Shown: positions 9,397 through 16,549 of the stretch, in pieces | How the letters are laid out: each line of letters begins with the position of its first letter | How positions within the stretch are numbered: position 1 is the stretch's first letter | Notes under the pieces: model-generated | The model's input: the letters and a program-made list of their open reading frames with translations, nothing else | Database searches by the model: none | What the model was told of the DNA's origin: nothing | Position numbers and translations under genes: made by a program | From: Streptomyces cyaneofuscatus | GTDB taxonomy: Bacteria > Actinomycetota > Actinomycetes > Streptomycetales > Streptomycetaceae | Assembly: GCF_000718135.1 (NCBI RefSeq) | Contig: NZ_JOEM01000010.1 | Coordinates: forward strand, 62,001-126,000 | Direction of reading: 5' to 3' | DNA length: 64,000 nt

Positions 9397-10275
9397 ATGC
9401 TGACAGAGGTGACCGCGACCCGCTACGTCACGCCCCTGCGTGAGGGCGGCTCGCTCCCCGGCATCGTCGAGGCCGACGATCTCGGTACGTACGTCATGAA
9501 GTTCACCGGCGCCGGCCAGGGCCGCAAGACGCTCGTCGCGGAGGTCATCTGCGGGGAGCTGGGGCGGCGGCTCGGGCTGCGGGTGCCGGAGCTGGTGACC
9601 ATCGAGCTGGACCCGGTCATCGGGCTCGCCGAACCCGACCAGGAGGTGCAGGAGCTGCTCAAGGCGAGCGGCGGACTGAACCTCGGCATGGACTATCTGC
9701 CGGGCTCGCTCGGCTTCGACCCGCTCGCCTACGAGGTGGATGCGGCCGAGGCGGGGCGGGTCGTCTGGTTCGACGCGCTGATCAACAACGTCGACCGCTC
9801 CTGGCGCAACCCCAACATGCTGGTCTGGCACGGCGATCCCTGGCTCATCGACCACGGCGCCACCATGATCTGGCACCACAACTGGCCGGGCGCCGAGGCC
9901 TCGGCCGCGAAGCCGTACAACGCCTCCGACCATGTGCTGGCCCCCTTCGCCCCGGACATCGCCGCCGCGGCCGCCGAGCTCGCCCCGCTGGTCACCGAGG
10001 AGCTGCTCACCGAGGTGGCCGCCGAGGTGCCGGACGCCTGGCTGGTGGACGAGCCCGGGTTCTCCTCCACCGACGAGCTGCGGCGGGCCTATGTGGCGCC
10101 GCTGCTGGCGCGGGCCGCCACCATCCACGAGCGGATCACCCTGGACGCACCGACCGCGAACCGGCCCTCCCAGGCCCCCGGCTGGCTCACCGAACGCCTG
10201 CCACCACGGCACCGGCCGTCCGCCGGCGACGGAGCCGCGGCAGCCGCCCGTACCGGCCTGGAGGGTGGCCGATGA
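9397..10275 (+). CDS. HipA-like kinase-fold protein (HipA_2 family)
   Basis: A 292-residue member of the single-domain HipA-like family common in actinobacteria. It has a glycine-rich substrate or ATP loop (TGAGQGRKTLVAEV, near residue 42) and the kinase-like catalytic segment INNVDRSWRNPNMLVW, in which the Asp of NNVDR and the Asn of NPN correspond to the HipA-type catalytic and metal-binding residues. An LIDHGATMIWHH segment follows. I start at the ATG at 9397, where I recall family members beginning (MLTEVTATRYVTPL). A GTG at 9361 with GGAGG 13 nt upstream is an alternative. The gene overlaps the next one by ATGA. The substrate is not known. Unlike classical HipA it has no HipB partner here, so a toxin role should not be assumed. 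Confidence 0.8.
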   Translation: MLTEVTATRYVTPLREGGSLPGIVEADDLGTYVMKFTGAGQGRKTLVAEVICGELGRRLGLRVPELVTIELDPVIGLAEPDQEVQELLKASGGLNLGMDYLPGSLGFDPLAYEVDAAEAGRVVWFDALINNVDRSWRNPNMLVWHGDPWLIDHGATMIWHHNWPGAEASAAKPYNASDHVLAPFAPDIAAAAAELAPLVTEELLTEVAAEVPDAWLVDEPGFSSTDELRRAYVAPLLARAATIHERITLDAPTANRPSQAPGWLTERLPPRHRPSAGDGAAAAARTGLEGGR

Positions 10276-10655
10276 CGCGCCGCGATGTCTTCGAGTACGC
10301 GCTCCTGCGGGTCGTCCCCCGGGTCGAGCGCGGGGAGTGCTTCAACGCCGGGGTCCTCGTCTACTGCCGGGCCCACTCGTTCGTCGCCGCCCGTACGCAC
10401 CTGGACGAGGCGAAGCTGAGGGCGCTGGACCCGGACGCCGACGTGGTGGGCGTACGGGCCGCCCTCCGCGCGGTCGAAGGGGTCTGCGGCGGCGGGGAGG
10501 GGGCCGGACAGGCGGCCGGTGACGACGCCGGGCGGCGCTTCCGCTGGCTGATCGCGCCGCGCTCCACGGTCGTCCAGCCCGGGGCCGTGCACACCGGGCT
10601 CACCACCGACCCGGCCGGTGAGGTGGAGCGGCTGCTCGACCTGCTGGTGCGCTGA
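10272..10655 (+). CDS. DUF3037 family protein
   Basis: A 127-residue protein with the DUF3037 signature EYALLRVVPRVERGECFNAG at its N-terminus and AARTHLDEAKLRALDPDAD further on. Its ATG overlaps the stop of the HipA-like gene (ATGA), so the two are translationally coupled. HipA_2-DUF3037 pairing is common in actinobacteria and suggests the proteins act together. No catalytic motif, signal peptide or membrane segment is visible. The biochemical function is unknown. An insert rich in Gly and Ala near residues 75-90 looks like a flexible loop. Confidence 0.8.
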   Translation: MTRRDVFEYALLRVVPRVERGECFNAGVLVYCRAHSFVAARTHLDEAKLRALDPDADVVGVRAALRAVEGVCGGGEGAGQAAGDDAGRRFRWLIAPRSTVVQPGAVHTGLTTDPAGEVERLLDLLVR

Positions 10656-10746
10656 GTGTCCTGCGCGCGCCGCCGCTCGGTGCGCTGGATCCGGTACGAG
10701 GGGGCCGCCGCCCGGTGTGACGTGCGGCCTCCCGGGCCGTGCGCCG

Positions 10747-10775
10747 TTGACACCGGGTGCCAGGGCTTCTAGCGT
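10747..10775 (+). promoter_or_regulatory. Strong housekeeping-type promoter of the fabG operon
   Basis: A perfect TTGACA (10747-10752) and a TAGCGT (10770-10775) are separated by 17 bp, the best sigma-70-class promoter in the window. The start of transcription would fall near 10782, about 100 nt before the fabG ATG. Confidence 0.8.
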
Positions 10776-10791
10776 CTCGTCTGCTGAAGGT

Positions 10792-10809
10792 ACTAAGCGG
10801 TTGCTCAGC
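10792..10809 (+). promoter_or_regulatory. Inverted-repeat operator just after the fabG transcription start
   Basis: An 18-bp imperfect palindrome, ACTAAGCGGTTGCTCAGC, has arms CTnAGC and GCTnAG around four central bases. It lies about 10 bp downstream of the predicted transcription start, a position typical of TetR-type repression. No TetR gene is adjacent. The half-sites resemble those reported near actinobacterial acyl-chain metabolism genes, but the binding protein is not known. Confidence 0.5.
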
Positions 10810-10881
10810 CATCGGGTCTCTCTGTCAGGGAACGGCCACGACGTCCGCTGAGCCGCTATCCAAGGGCGAGGAGAACCAAGC

Positions 10882-11643
10882 ATGTCCACCACCGAGCAGC
10901 GCGTCGCCATCGTGACGGGAGCGGCGCGGGGCATCGGCGCCGCCACCGCCGTACGCCTGGCGGCCGAGGGCCGCGCCGTCGCCGTACTCGACCTCGACGA
11001 GGCGGCCTGCAAGGACACCGTCGAGAAGATCACCGCCGCCGGCGGCACCGCGCTCGCCGTCGGCTGCGACGTGTCGGACAGCGCCCAGGTCGAGGCGGCC
11101 GTCGCGCGGGTCGCCGCCGAGCTGGGTGCCCCGACGATCCTCGTGAACAACGCGGGCGTGCTCCGCGACAACCTGCTGTTCAAGATGAGCGAGTCCGACT
11201 GGGACATCGTGATGAACGTCCACCTCAAGGGCGCGTTCCTGATGGCGAAGGCCGTCCAGGCGCACATGGTGGAGGCCAAGTTCGGCCGGATCGTCTCGCT
11301 GTCCTCCTCCTCGGCCCTCGGCAACCGCGGCCAGGCCAACTACTCCGCCGTCAAGGCGGGCCTCCAGGGCCTCACCAAGACCCTCGCCAAGGAGCTCGGC
11401 AAGTTCGGCGTCACCGCCAACGCCGTCGCCCCCGGCTTCATCGTCACCGAGATGACCGCGCAGACCGCCGCCCGCGTCGGCATGGGCTTCGAGGAGTTCC
11501 AGGCGGCCGCCGCCACCCAGATCCCGGTCCAGCGCGTCGGCCGTCCCGAGGACGTCGCCAACGCCATCGCCTTCTTCGCCGGTGACGACGCCGGCTTCGT
11601 CTCCGGCCAGGTCATCTACGTGGCCGGCGGCCCCCTCAACTGA
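10882..11643 (+). CDS. fabG: 3-oxoacyl-[acyl-carrier-protein] reductase family SDR
   Basis: A 253-residue classical short-chain dehydrogenase/reductase of FabG type. It has a TGAARGIG cofactor loop near the N-terminus, NNAG in LVNNAGVLRD, the catalytic Ser in VSLSSSSALG, the YxxxK pair in QANYSAVKAG, and the C-terminal VIYVAGGP. The Arg in ARGIG points to NADPH. The expected reaction is reduction of a 3-oxoacyl thioester in fatty acid or related acyl-chain metabolism, in the cytoplasm. It is the first gene of a two-SDR operon behind a strong promoter and a likely repressor site. The second gene starts 20 bp downstream. It is probably one of several fabG paralogues in the genome and need not be the essential type II fatty acid synthase enzyme. 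Confidence 0.9.
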   Translation: MSTTEQRVAIVTGAARGIGAATAVRLAAEGRAVAVLDLDEAACKDTVEKITAAGGTALAVGCDVSDSAQVEAAVARVAAELGAPTILVNNAGVLRDNLLFKMSESDWDIVMNVHLKGAFLMAKAVQAHMVEAKFGRIVSLSSSSALGNRGQANYSAVKAGLQGLTKTLAKELGKFGVTANAVAPGFIVTEMTAQTAARVGMGFEEFQAAAATQIPVQRVGRPEDVANAIAFFAGDDAGFVSGQVIYVAGGPLN

Positions 11644-11663
11644 CCCGAAGGGCAGCGAACGAC

Positions 11664-12419
11664 ATGACGGTGCAGGACAGCGGAAAAGTCGCCCTCATCA
11701 CGGGCGCGAGCCGGGGCATCGGCTACGGGATCGCCGAGGCGCTCGTCGCGCGCGGCGACCGGGTGGCCATCACCGGGCGGGGCGAGGACGCCCTCAAGGA
11801 GGCCGTGGAGCGGCTCGGAGCCGACCGGGTCATCGCCATCCCCGGCAAGGCCCACGACGAGTCCCACCAGGCGGCTGCGGTCGAGCGGACCATGGAGGCG
11901 TTCGGCCGGGTCGACTACCTGGTGAACAACGCGGGGACCAACCCGGTCTTCGGCCCCATGGCCGAGCTCGACCTCAACGTGGCCCGCAAGGTCTACGAGA
12001 CCAACGTGATCTCGGCGCTCGGCTTCGCCCAGCAGACCTGGAAGGCCTGGCAGAAGGAGAACGGCGGGGCGATCGTCAACATCGCCTCCGTCGCCGGCGT
12101 CGCCCCCTCGCCGTTCATCGGCGCGTACGGGATGTCCAAGGCGGCCATGATCAACCTGACCGCCCAGCTGGCGCACGAGTTCGCGCCGGTCGTCCGGGTC
12201 AACGCGATCGCTCCCGCCGTGATCAAGACGAAGTTCGCCGAGGCGCTCTACGAGGGCCGGGAAGCGGAGGCGGCCGCCGCCTATCCGCTCGGCAGGCTCG
12301 GTGTGCCCGAGGACATCGGGGGTGCCGCGGCCTTCCTGACCTCGGCACAGTCGGACTGGATCACCGGACAGACCCTGGTGGTCGACGGAGGAATTTTCCT
12401 CAACGCCGGCGTGGGCTGA
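11664..12419 (+). CDS. SDR family oxidoreductase
   Basis: A 251-residue classical SDR with the TGASRGIG cofactor loop, NNAG in LVNNAGTNPV, catalytic Ser in VNIASVAGVAP, YxxxK in GAYGMSKAAM, and the terminal TLVVDGGIFLN. It follows fabG by 20 bp in the same operon, and a strong hairpin terminator lies just downstream. It is similar to 3-oxoacyl-thioester reductases but more divergent than the first gene, and the substrate cannot be deduced. The shared operator suggests both reductases serve one acyl-CoA or acyl-ACP pathway. Confidence 0.88.
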   Translation: MTVQDSGKVALITGASRGIGYGIAEALVARGDRVAITGRGEDALKEAVERLGADRVIAIPGKAHDESHQAAAVERTMEAFGRVDYLVNNAGTNPVFGPMAELDLNVARKVYETNVISALGFAQQTWKAWQKENGGAIVNIASVAGVAPSPFIGAYGMSKAAMINLTAQLAHEFAPVVRVNAIAPAVIKTKFAEALYEGREAEAAAAYPLGRLGVPEDIGGAAAFLTSAQSDWITGQTLVVDGGIFLNAGVG

Positions 12420-12457
12420 GAGCAGCCTGAACCGTTTTGGCCCTGATTGACTCAAGT

Positions 12458-12491
12458 GCCCCGCCGGACCGACGGATTGGTCCGGCGGGGC
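12458..12491 (+). terminator. Hairpin terminator after the SDR operon
   Basis: A perfect 13-bp stem, GCCCCGCCGGACC paired with GGTCCGGCGGGGC, encloses an 8-nt loop. It lies 39 bp after the SDR stop. There is no U-tract, as is usual in Streptomyces terminators. Its right arm overlaps the -35 of the next gene. Confidence 0.8.
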
Positions 12492-12504
12492 GCTGCGGTA
12501 TGGT
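12477..12504 (+). promoter_or_regulatory. Promoter of the solute-binding lipoprotein gene
   Basis: TTGGTC (12477-12482) and TATGGT (12499-12504) are 16 bp apart. The -35 is inside the right arm of the preceding terminator, so transcription from upstream and initiation here probably compete. Confidence 0.5.
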
Positions 12505-12537
12505 CTGCCGACCCATGGCTGATCGAGGAGCGTGCAC

Positions 12538-14118
12538 GTGTTCTACCGGGCCAGTCTGCAGGCCGCTGCAGCCCTAGCATCCCTTTCTCTGCTGGCCGGC
12601 TGCGGTCTTCTTTCCGACAGCGGATCGGAAGAGAACCAGAAGATAACCGTCGGGACGACGAGCTCCCCGTCCACGCTGGACCCCGCGGCGGCCTGGGACG
12701 GCTCCTGGGAGCTGATGCGGAACATCTACCAGACCCTGGTGAGCTTCCCCACCGGCAGTACGAGCCCCGAACCGGACGCGGCCGACACCTGCACGTTCAC
12801 CGACGCCACGAGCATGGCCTATCGGTGCACGCTCAAGAAGAACCTCAAGTTCTCCAACGGCGAGAAGCTCGACGCCCAGGCCGTGAAGCACTCCATCGAC
12901 CGTGTCGTGGACATCCACTTCAAGGGCGGCCCGGCCGGCATGCTCGGCTCCCTCGACCGGATCGAGACCAAGGGTGACGACACCGTCATCTTCCACCTGA
13001 ACAAGTCCGACGCCACCTTCCCGTTCATCCTGGCCACGCCCGCCATGTCCCTGGTCGCCCCCGGCGACTACCCCAAGGACAAGATCCGCGACGACGGCAA
13101 GATCACCGGCTCCGGACCCTACCTCCTGGACTCCTACGAGGCCGGTGTCTCCGCGGAGCTGACGAAGAACCCCGACTACAAGGGCTTCGCCAACCGGAAG
13201 AACAACGCGGTCACCATCCGGTACTTCGAGAAGTCCGGCGAGATGGTGAACGCGCTCAAGGCCAAGGAGATCGACGCCACCTACCGCGGTCTGACCGCCG
13301 AGGAGGTCGTCGGCCTGGAGGACAAGAAGGAGGGCAACGACGGCCTCCAGATCATCGAGACCACCGGCGCGGACATCCGCTTCCTGGTCTTCAACCCGAA
13401 GGACCCGGCCGCCGCCAAGCCCGCCGTCCGCAAGGCCATCGCCCACATCGTGGACCGGGACGCCCTGGTCGCCAAGGTCTACCGGGGCACCGCCGAACCC
13501 CTCTACTCGATGATCCCCAAGGGCATCTCCGGGCACACCACCAGCTTCTTCGACACCTTCGGCGACCCGGACGTGAAGAAGGCGAAGGAGATCCTCACCG
13601 AGGCCGGGATCACCGCTCCGGTGAAGATGACCTTCTGGTACACCACCGACCGGTACGGCTCCTCCACGCAGCCCGAGTTCGAGGAGCTGGAGCGGCAGCT
13701 GGAGAAGACGGGGCTCTTCGACATCACGCTGGAGAGCGCCCCCTGGAAGACCTTCCAGGAGGGCTTCACCCAGGGCGAGTACCCGGTCTTCGGCCGTGGC
13801 TGGTTCCCCGACTTCCCGGACCCGGACAACTTCATCGCCCCGTTCGTCGGCGAGGAGAGCGTCACCGGAACCCCGTACCGCAACAAGGAGATCACCCAGC
13901 AGCTCATCCCGGCCACGCGGCAGGAGAGCGACCGGGGCGCGGTCAGCAAGCAGTTCGAGCGGGCCCAGCAGATCCTCGTCGACGACGTCCGGCTGCTGCC
14001 GCTCTGGCAGGGCAAGCTGTACGTGGCCTCCGGCGAGGACATCGGCGGCGGCGAGCGCGCACTGGACCCGCAGACCGTCATGCAGATGTGGGAGCTGTAC
14101 CGCAAGGCCAGCTGGTAG
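12538..14118 (+). CDS. ABC transporter family 5 substrate-binding lipoprotein (DppA/OppA-like)
   Basis: A 526-residue exported lipoprotein. The signal peptide ends in the lipobox LAGC (LSLLAGCGLLS), so the mature protein would be lipid-anchored outside the membrane. The SBP_bac_5 pattern is clear: TLDPAAAWDGSWELMRNIYQT, LKKNLKFSNGEKLDAQAVKHS and a WFPDFPDPDN segment in the ligand-binding lobe. It should bind a peptide or similar solute. I chose the GTG at 12538 because GAGGAG lies 7 nt upstream; the GTG at 12532 is only 1 nt from it. No permease or ATPase gene is next to it, so it must borrow a transporter core encoded elsewhere. Terminators flank it on both sides, giving a monocistronic unit. 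Confidence 0.9.
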   Translation: MFYRASLQAAAALASLSLLAGCGLLSDSGSEENQKITVGTTSSPSTLDPAAAWDGSWELMRNIYQTLVSFPTGSTSPEPDAADTCTFTDATSMAYRCTLKKNLKFSNGEKLDAQAVKHSIDRVVDIHFKGGPAGMLGSLDRIETKGDDTVIFHLNKSDATFPFILATPAMSLVAPGDYPKDKIRDDGKITGSGPYLLDSYEAGVSAELTKNPDYKGFANRKNNAVTIRYFEKSGEMVNALKAKEIDATYRGLTAEEVVGLEDKKEGNDGLQIIETTGADIRFLVFNPKDPAAAKPAVRKAIAHIVDRDALVAKVYRGTAEPLYSMIPKGISGHTTSFFDTFGDPDVKKAKEILTEAGITAPVKMTFWYTTDRYGSSTQPEFEELERQLEKTGLFDITLESAPWKTFQEGFTQGEYPVFGRGWFPDFPDPDNFIAPFVGEESVTGTPYRNKEITQQLIPATRQESDRGAVSKQFERAQQILVDDVRLLPLWQGKLYVASGEDIGGGERALDPQTVMQMWELYRKASW

Positions 14119-14133
14119 CAGGTAGCAGGTGCG

Positions 14134-14164
14134 CGGGCCCGGGGAGCAGGTCTCCCCGGGCCCG
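14134..14164 (+). terminator. Hairpin terminator after the solute-binding protein gene
   Basis: A perfect 13-bp stem, CGGGCCCGGGGAG paired with CTCCCCGGGCCCG, closes a 5-nt loop 15 bp after the stop codon. Confidence 0.85.
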
Positions 14165-14181
14165 TTGTCAGTGGCGGGCGG

Positions 14182-14203
14182 TAGGTTCTGGGATCAAGAA
14201 CCT
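14182..14203 (+). promoter_or_regulatory. Inverted repeat overlapping the ung promoter
   Basis: AGGTTCT (14183-14189) and AGAACCT (14197-14203) form a perfect 7-bp inverted repeat with a 7-bp spacer. A -10-like TAGGTT (14182-14187) overlaps the left arm. It may be an operator controlling ung, or a hairpin at the 5' end of the message. Confidence 0.45.
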
Positions 14204-14226
14204 GTTGCTCACCGGAGGTTGTGGAC

Positions 14227-14910
14227 GTGACCGATATCGACCTGCTGCCCGAGTCCTGGCGCGGCGTCCTCGGCGAAGAACTGCAGAAGCCGTACGTCAA
14301 GGAGCTGGCGGACTTCGTCGAGGAGGAGCGGTCCAAGGGGCCCGTCTATCCGCCGCGCGAGCAGGTCTTCGCCGCCCTCGACGCCACGCCCTACGAGAAG
14401 GTCAAGGTCCTCGTCCTGGGCCAGGACCCGTATCACGGCGAGGGCCAGGGGCACGGGCTCTGCTTCTCCGTGCGGCCCGGCGTGAAGACGCCGCCCTCCC
14501 TGCGCAACATCTACAAGGAGATGCAGGAGGAGCTCGGCCTGCCCATCCCGGACAACGGCTATCTGATGCCGTGGGCGCAGCAGGGCGTGCTCCTGCTGAA
14601 CGCGGTGCTCACCGTGCGCGGCGGCGAGGCCAACTCCCACAAGGGCAAGGGCTGGGAGAAGATCACCGACGCGGTGATCCGCGCCGTCGCCGAGCGGCCC
14701 GACCCGGCCGTCTTCGTCCTCTGGGGGAACTACGCCCAGAAGAAGCTCCCCCTGATCGACGAGGAGCGCCACGTCGTGGTGAAGGGCGCCCACCCCTCCC
14801 CGCTCTCCGCGAAGAAGTTCTTCGGCTCGCGGCCCTTCACCCAGATCGACGAGGCCGTCGCGGCCCAGGGCCACCAGCCGATCGACTGGCGCATCCCGAA
14901 TCTCGGCTGA
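14227..14910 (+). CDS. ung: Uracil-DNA glycosylase, family 1
   Basis: A 227-residue UDG that removes uracil from DNA, the first step of base excision repair. The family 1 motifs are complete: the water-activating loop GQDPYHG, the uracil-specificity Asn in LLLNAVLTVR, and the DNA-intercalation loop HPSPLS. The length is normal for the family. The GTG at 14227 is chosen over that at 14221 because GGAGG is 8 nt upstream of it. It is a separate transcription unit between a terminator and a gene for a conserved hypothetical protein. An inverted repeat near the promoter suggests regulation. Confidence 0.95.
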   Translation: MTDIDLLPESWRGVLGEELQKPYVKELADFVEEERSKGPVYPPREQVFAALDATPYEKVKVLVLGQDPYHGEGQGHGLCFSVRPGVKTPPSLRNIYKEMQEELGLPIPDNGYLMPWAQQGVLLLNAVLTVRGGEANSHKGKGWEKITDAVIRAVAERPDPAVFVLWGNYAQKKLPLIDEERHVVVKGAHPSPLSAKKFFGSRPFTQIDEAVAAQGHQPIDWRIPNLG

Positions 14911-15020
14911 GGCCCGACCGGGCCGTGGAGCCCGTGCCTCAGCCGTATTGCCCCGGCCCGGCGCTAGCGTCGGGAAGGACCGGGACCACGACCGGCCGGG
15001 ACGGGCCAGAGGAGACCGCA

Positions 15021-15536
15021 GTGGTGGAGCAGCAGCAGGAGGCGTCGTCCGAGGACGCCGTCATGACCAGGATCGGCCAGGCGGTCATGCTGCTCCACGG
15101 CGGTGACCGGGAGGAGGCCCGCAACCGCTTCGGCCTTCTCTGGTCGGAGCTCGGCGCCGACGGTGACGGCCTGCACCGCTGCACCCTCGCGCACTACATG
15201 GCGGACACCCAGGACGACCCCGGGGACGAGCTCGCCTGGGACCTGCGGGCCCTGACGGCCGCCGAAGGGCTGAGCGGCGAGCGGCCGGCCGAGCACCGGG
15301 ACTCCTTGGCGGTCCAGGCGCTCTACCCCTCGCTCCACCTCAACCTGGCGGCGGACTACCTCAAGCTCCAGCGCCCCGACGCGGCCCGTATCCACCTGCG
15401 CCAGGCCCGCGACGCGGCGGACGCGCTGGAGGACGGCGGGCCCGCCGGGCAGGGGGCATACGGCGGATACAGCGGTTACGACGCCGGAGTGCGGGCCGCC
15501 ATCGAGCGGCTGGAGGAGCGGATGCGGGGGGTGTGA
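15021..15536 (+). CDS. Conserved hypothetical helical (TPR-like) protein
   Basis: A 171-residue protein with an Asp/Glu- and Ala-rich helical composition. Segments IGQAVMLLHGGDREEARNRF, HYMADTQDDPGDELAWDLRA and LHLNLAADYLKLQRPDAARI resemble helix pairs of a short TPR domain. The GTG at 15021 has GGAG 6 nt upstream; a second GTG directly follows. No signal peptide or membrane segment. Proteins of this kind recur in Streptomyces as tetratricopeptide-like hypotheticals. It is probably a cytoplasmic scaffold or binding protein, but nothing defines a partner. Confidence 0.75.
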   Translation: MVEQQQEASSEDAVMTRIGQAVMLLHGGDREEARNRFGLLWSELGADGDGLHRCTLAHYMADTQDDPGDELAWDLRALTAAEGLSGERPAEHRDSLAVQALYPSLHLNLAADYLKLQRPDAARIHLRQARDAADALEDGGPAGQGAYGGYSGYDAGVRAAIERLEERMRGV

Positions 15537-15549
15537 GCCCCGGCGGGCT

Positions 15550-16026
15550 TCACCGCCCGTACGTCTCCTCGCAGATCCGGGCCTCCCTGCTGCCCGCGGG
15601 CCAGCCGCCGTATCCCCGGCCGAGCGCGCACACGTCATGCAGGCCGCCGCCCCGGGTCTGCGGCAGGGCGGGCAGCACGCCGGGAGGGATGACCGGGACC
15701 TGCCGGGGCGGTGTCCGCCGGGGCGGTGGCGCGGCCCGCTCCGGCGGCCGGGGTGCCGGGGGAGGCCCCGCCCGCCGGGCTTCCGCGGAGGAGCGAGGCG
15801 CGGGGGAGGCGGGCCTGCCCGGTGAGGGGCTCGGCTCCACGATGGTCTCCAGCGCCTCCCGCCCGGGTGGCTGCACCACCTGCGGGAACACGTCCTGGGC
15901 CGCTCTGCTGCTCTCCGTCGTCGAAGGCTGCCGCGGGCCCGCCTCCGGATCGACCGACACACAACCGGAGACGGCGGTGACGGCCACCCCGACCAGGAGT
16001 TTCGTGGTGAATCTGGTTCGCTGCAC
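15550..16026 (-). CDS. Small proline-rich lipoprotein
   Basis: A 158-residue protein with a signal peptide and lipobox VSGC (LLVGVAVTAVSGCVSVDPEAG), followed by a long Pro/Arg/Ala-rich linker and a short C-terminal segment containing two Cys (DVCALGRGYGGWPAGS and ICEETYGR). It should be a lipid-anchored surface protein. The GTG at 16026 gives the signal peptide; the frame has no stop upstream and runs into a decayed DUF664 sequence. The two C-terminal Cys could form a disulfide outside the cell. Function unknown. Confidence 0.65.
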   Translation of the reverse strand: MQRTRFTTKLLVGVAVTAVSGCVSVDPEAGPRQPSTTESSRAAQDVFPQVVQPPGREALETIVEPSPSPGRPASPAPRSSAEARRAGPPPAPRPPERAAPPPRRTPPRQVPVIPPGVLPALPQTRGGGLHDVCALGRGYGGWPAGSREARICEETYGR

Positions 16027-16159
16027 GCGGGTAACTCTGCGCTGCGGGCAGCCGCCCGGGCAGCCCGTGGGCGAGGAATGGCCCGCACGAGTGACCCGGT
16101 CAGCACGGCGCCCCGGCCCGGAGTCAGAGGGCGGACGGGCGCGCGCGGGCAGCCGGACC

Positions 16160-16434
16160 CGTCCGTCGCCCGTCGCGCCGTCGACGCGCTCCCGCACCAG
16201 GTCGGCGTGGCCGTTGTGCCGGGCGTACTCCTCGATCATGTGCGTGTGGATCCAGCGCAGGCTGAACGGCTCACCCGCCGAGCCGACACCCTGCGAGAAG
16301 TCGTCCAGGCCGTACCCGGCGGCGCTCTTGCGGGCCGCCGCTATCTCCGCCCGCCACACGGACTCCGTCCCGGCCCAGGTGGTGGACTCCGTCACCTTGA
16401 AGTCCCCGTCCGGGTCCTCCTGGAGCATGATCAC
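16160..16434 (-). pseudogene. Truncated DinB/DUF664 (mycothiol-transferase-like) remnant
   Basis: About 85 residues match the C-terminal half of actinobacterial DUF664 proteins: DPDGDFKVTE, SLRWIHTHMIEEYARHNGHA and DLVRERVDGATGD. Families of this type are about 170 residues long and end soon after the GATGD stretch. Here the N-terminal half is missing and there is no stop, so the frame continues straight through into the downstream lipoprotein gene. This looks like a decayed gene that lost both ends. A short functional protein from the GTG near 16434 cannot be excluded. Confidence 0.6.
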
Positions 16435-16549
16435 GACCCTGGCCAGGCATTTCTTTCCTGGCGGCCGCCGGAAGCGGCAGGACGGCGGCCCCGTATGCTG
16501 CCGGGCAACGGAACTGACGGAACTTCCGCACGGCGAGAGGGAGACCCCT

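Noticed and set aside
9397..10655. HipAB toxin-antitoxin module
   Set aside because: The kinase-like protein is of the short HipA_2 type paired with DUF3037, and no HipB-like DNA-binding protein is present.
14183..14203. LexA (SOS) box upstream of ung
   Set aside because: The repeat AGGTTCT-N7-AGAACCT has neither the sequence nor the spacing of the actinobacterial box (GAAC-N4-GTTC type).
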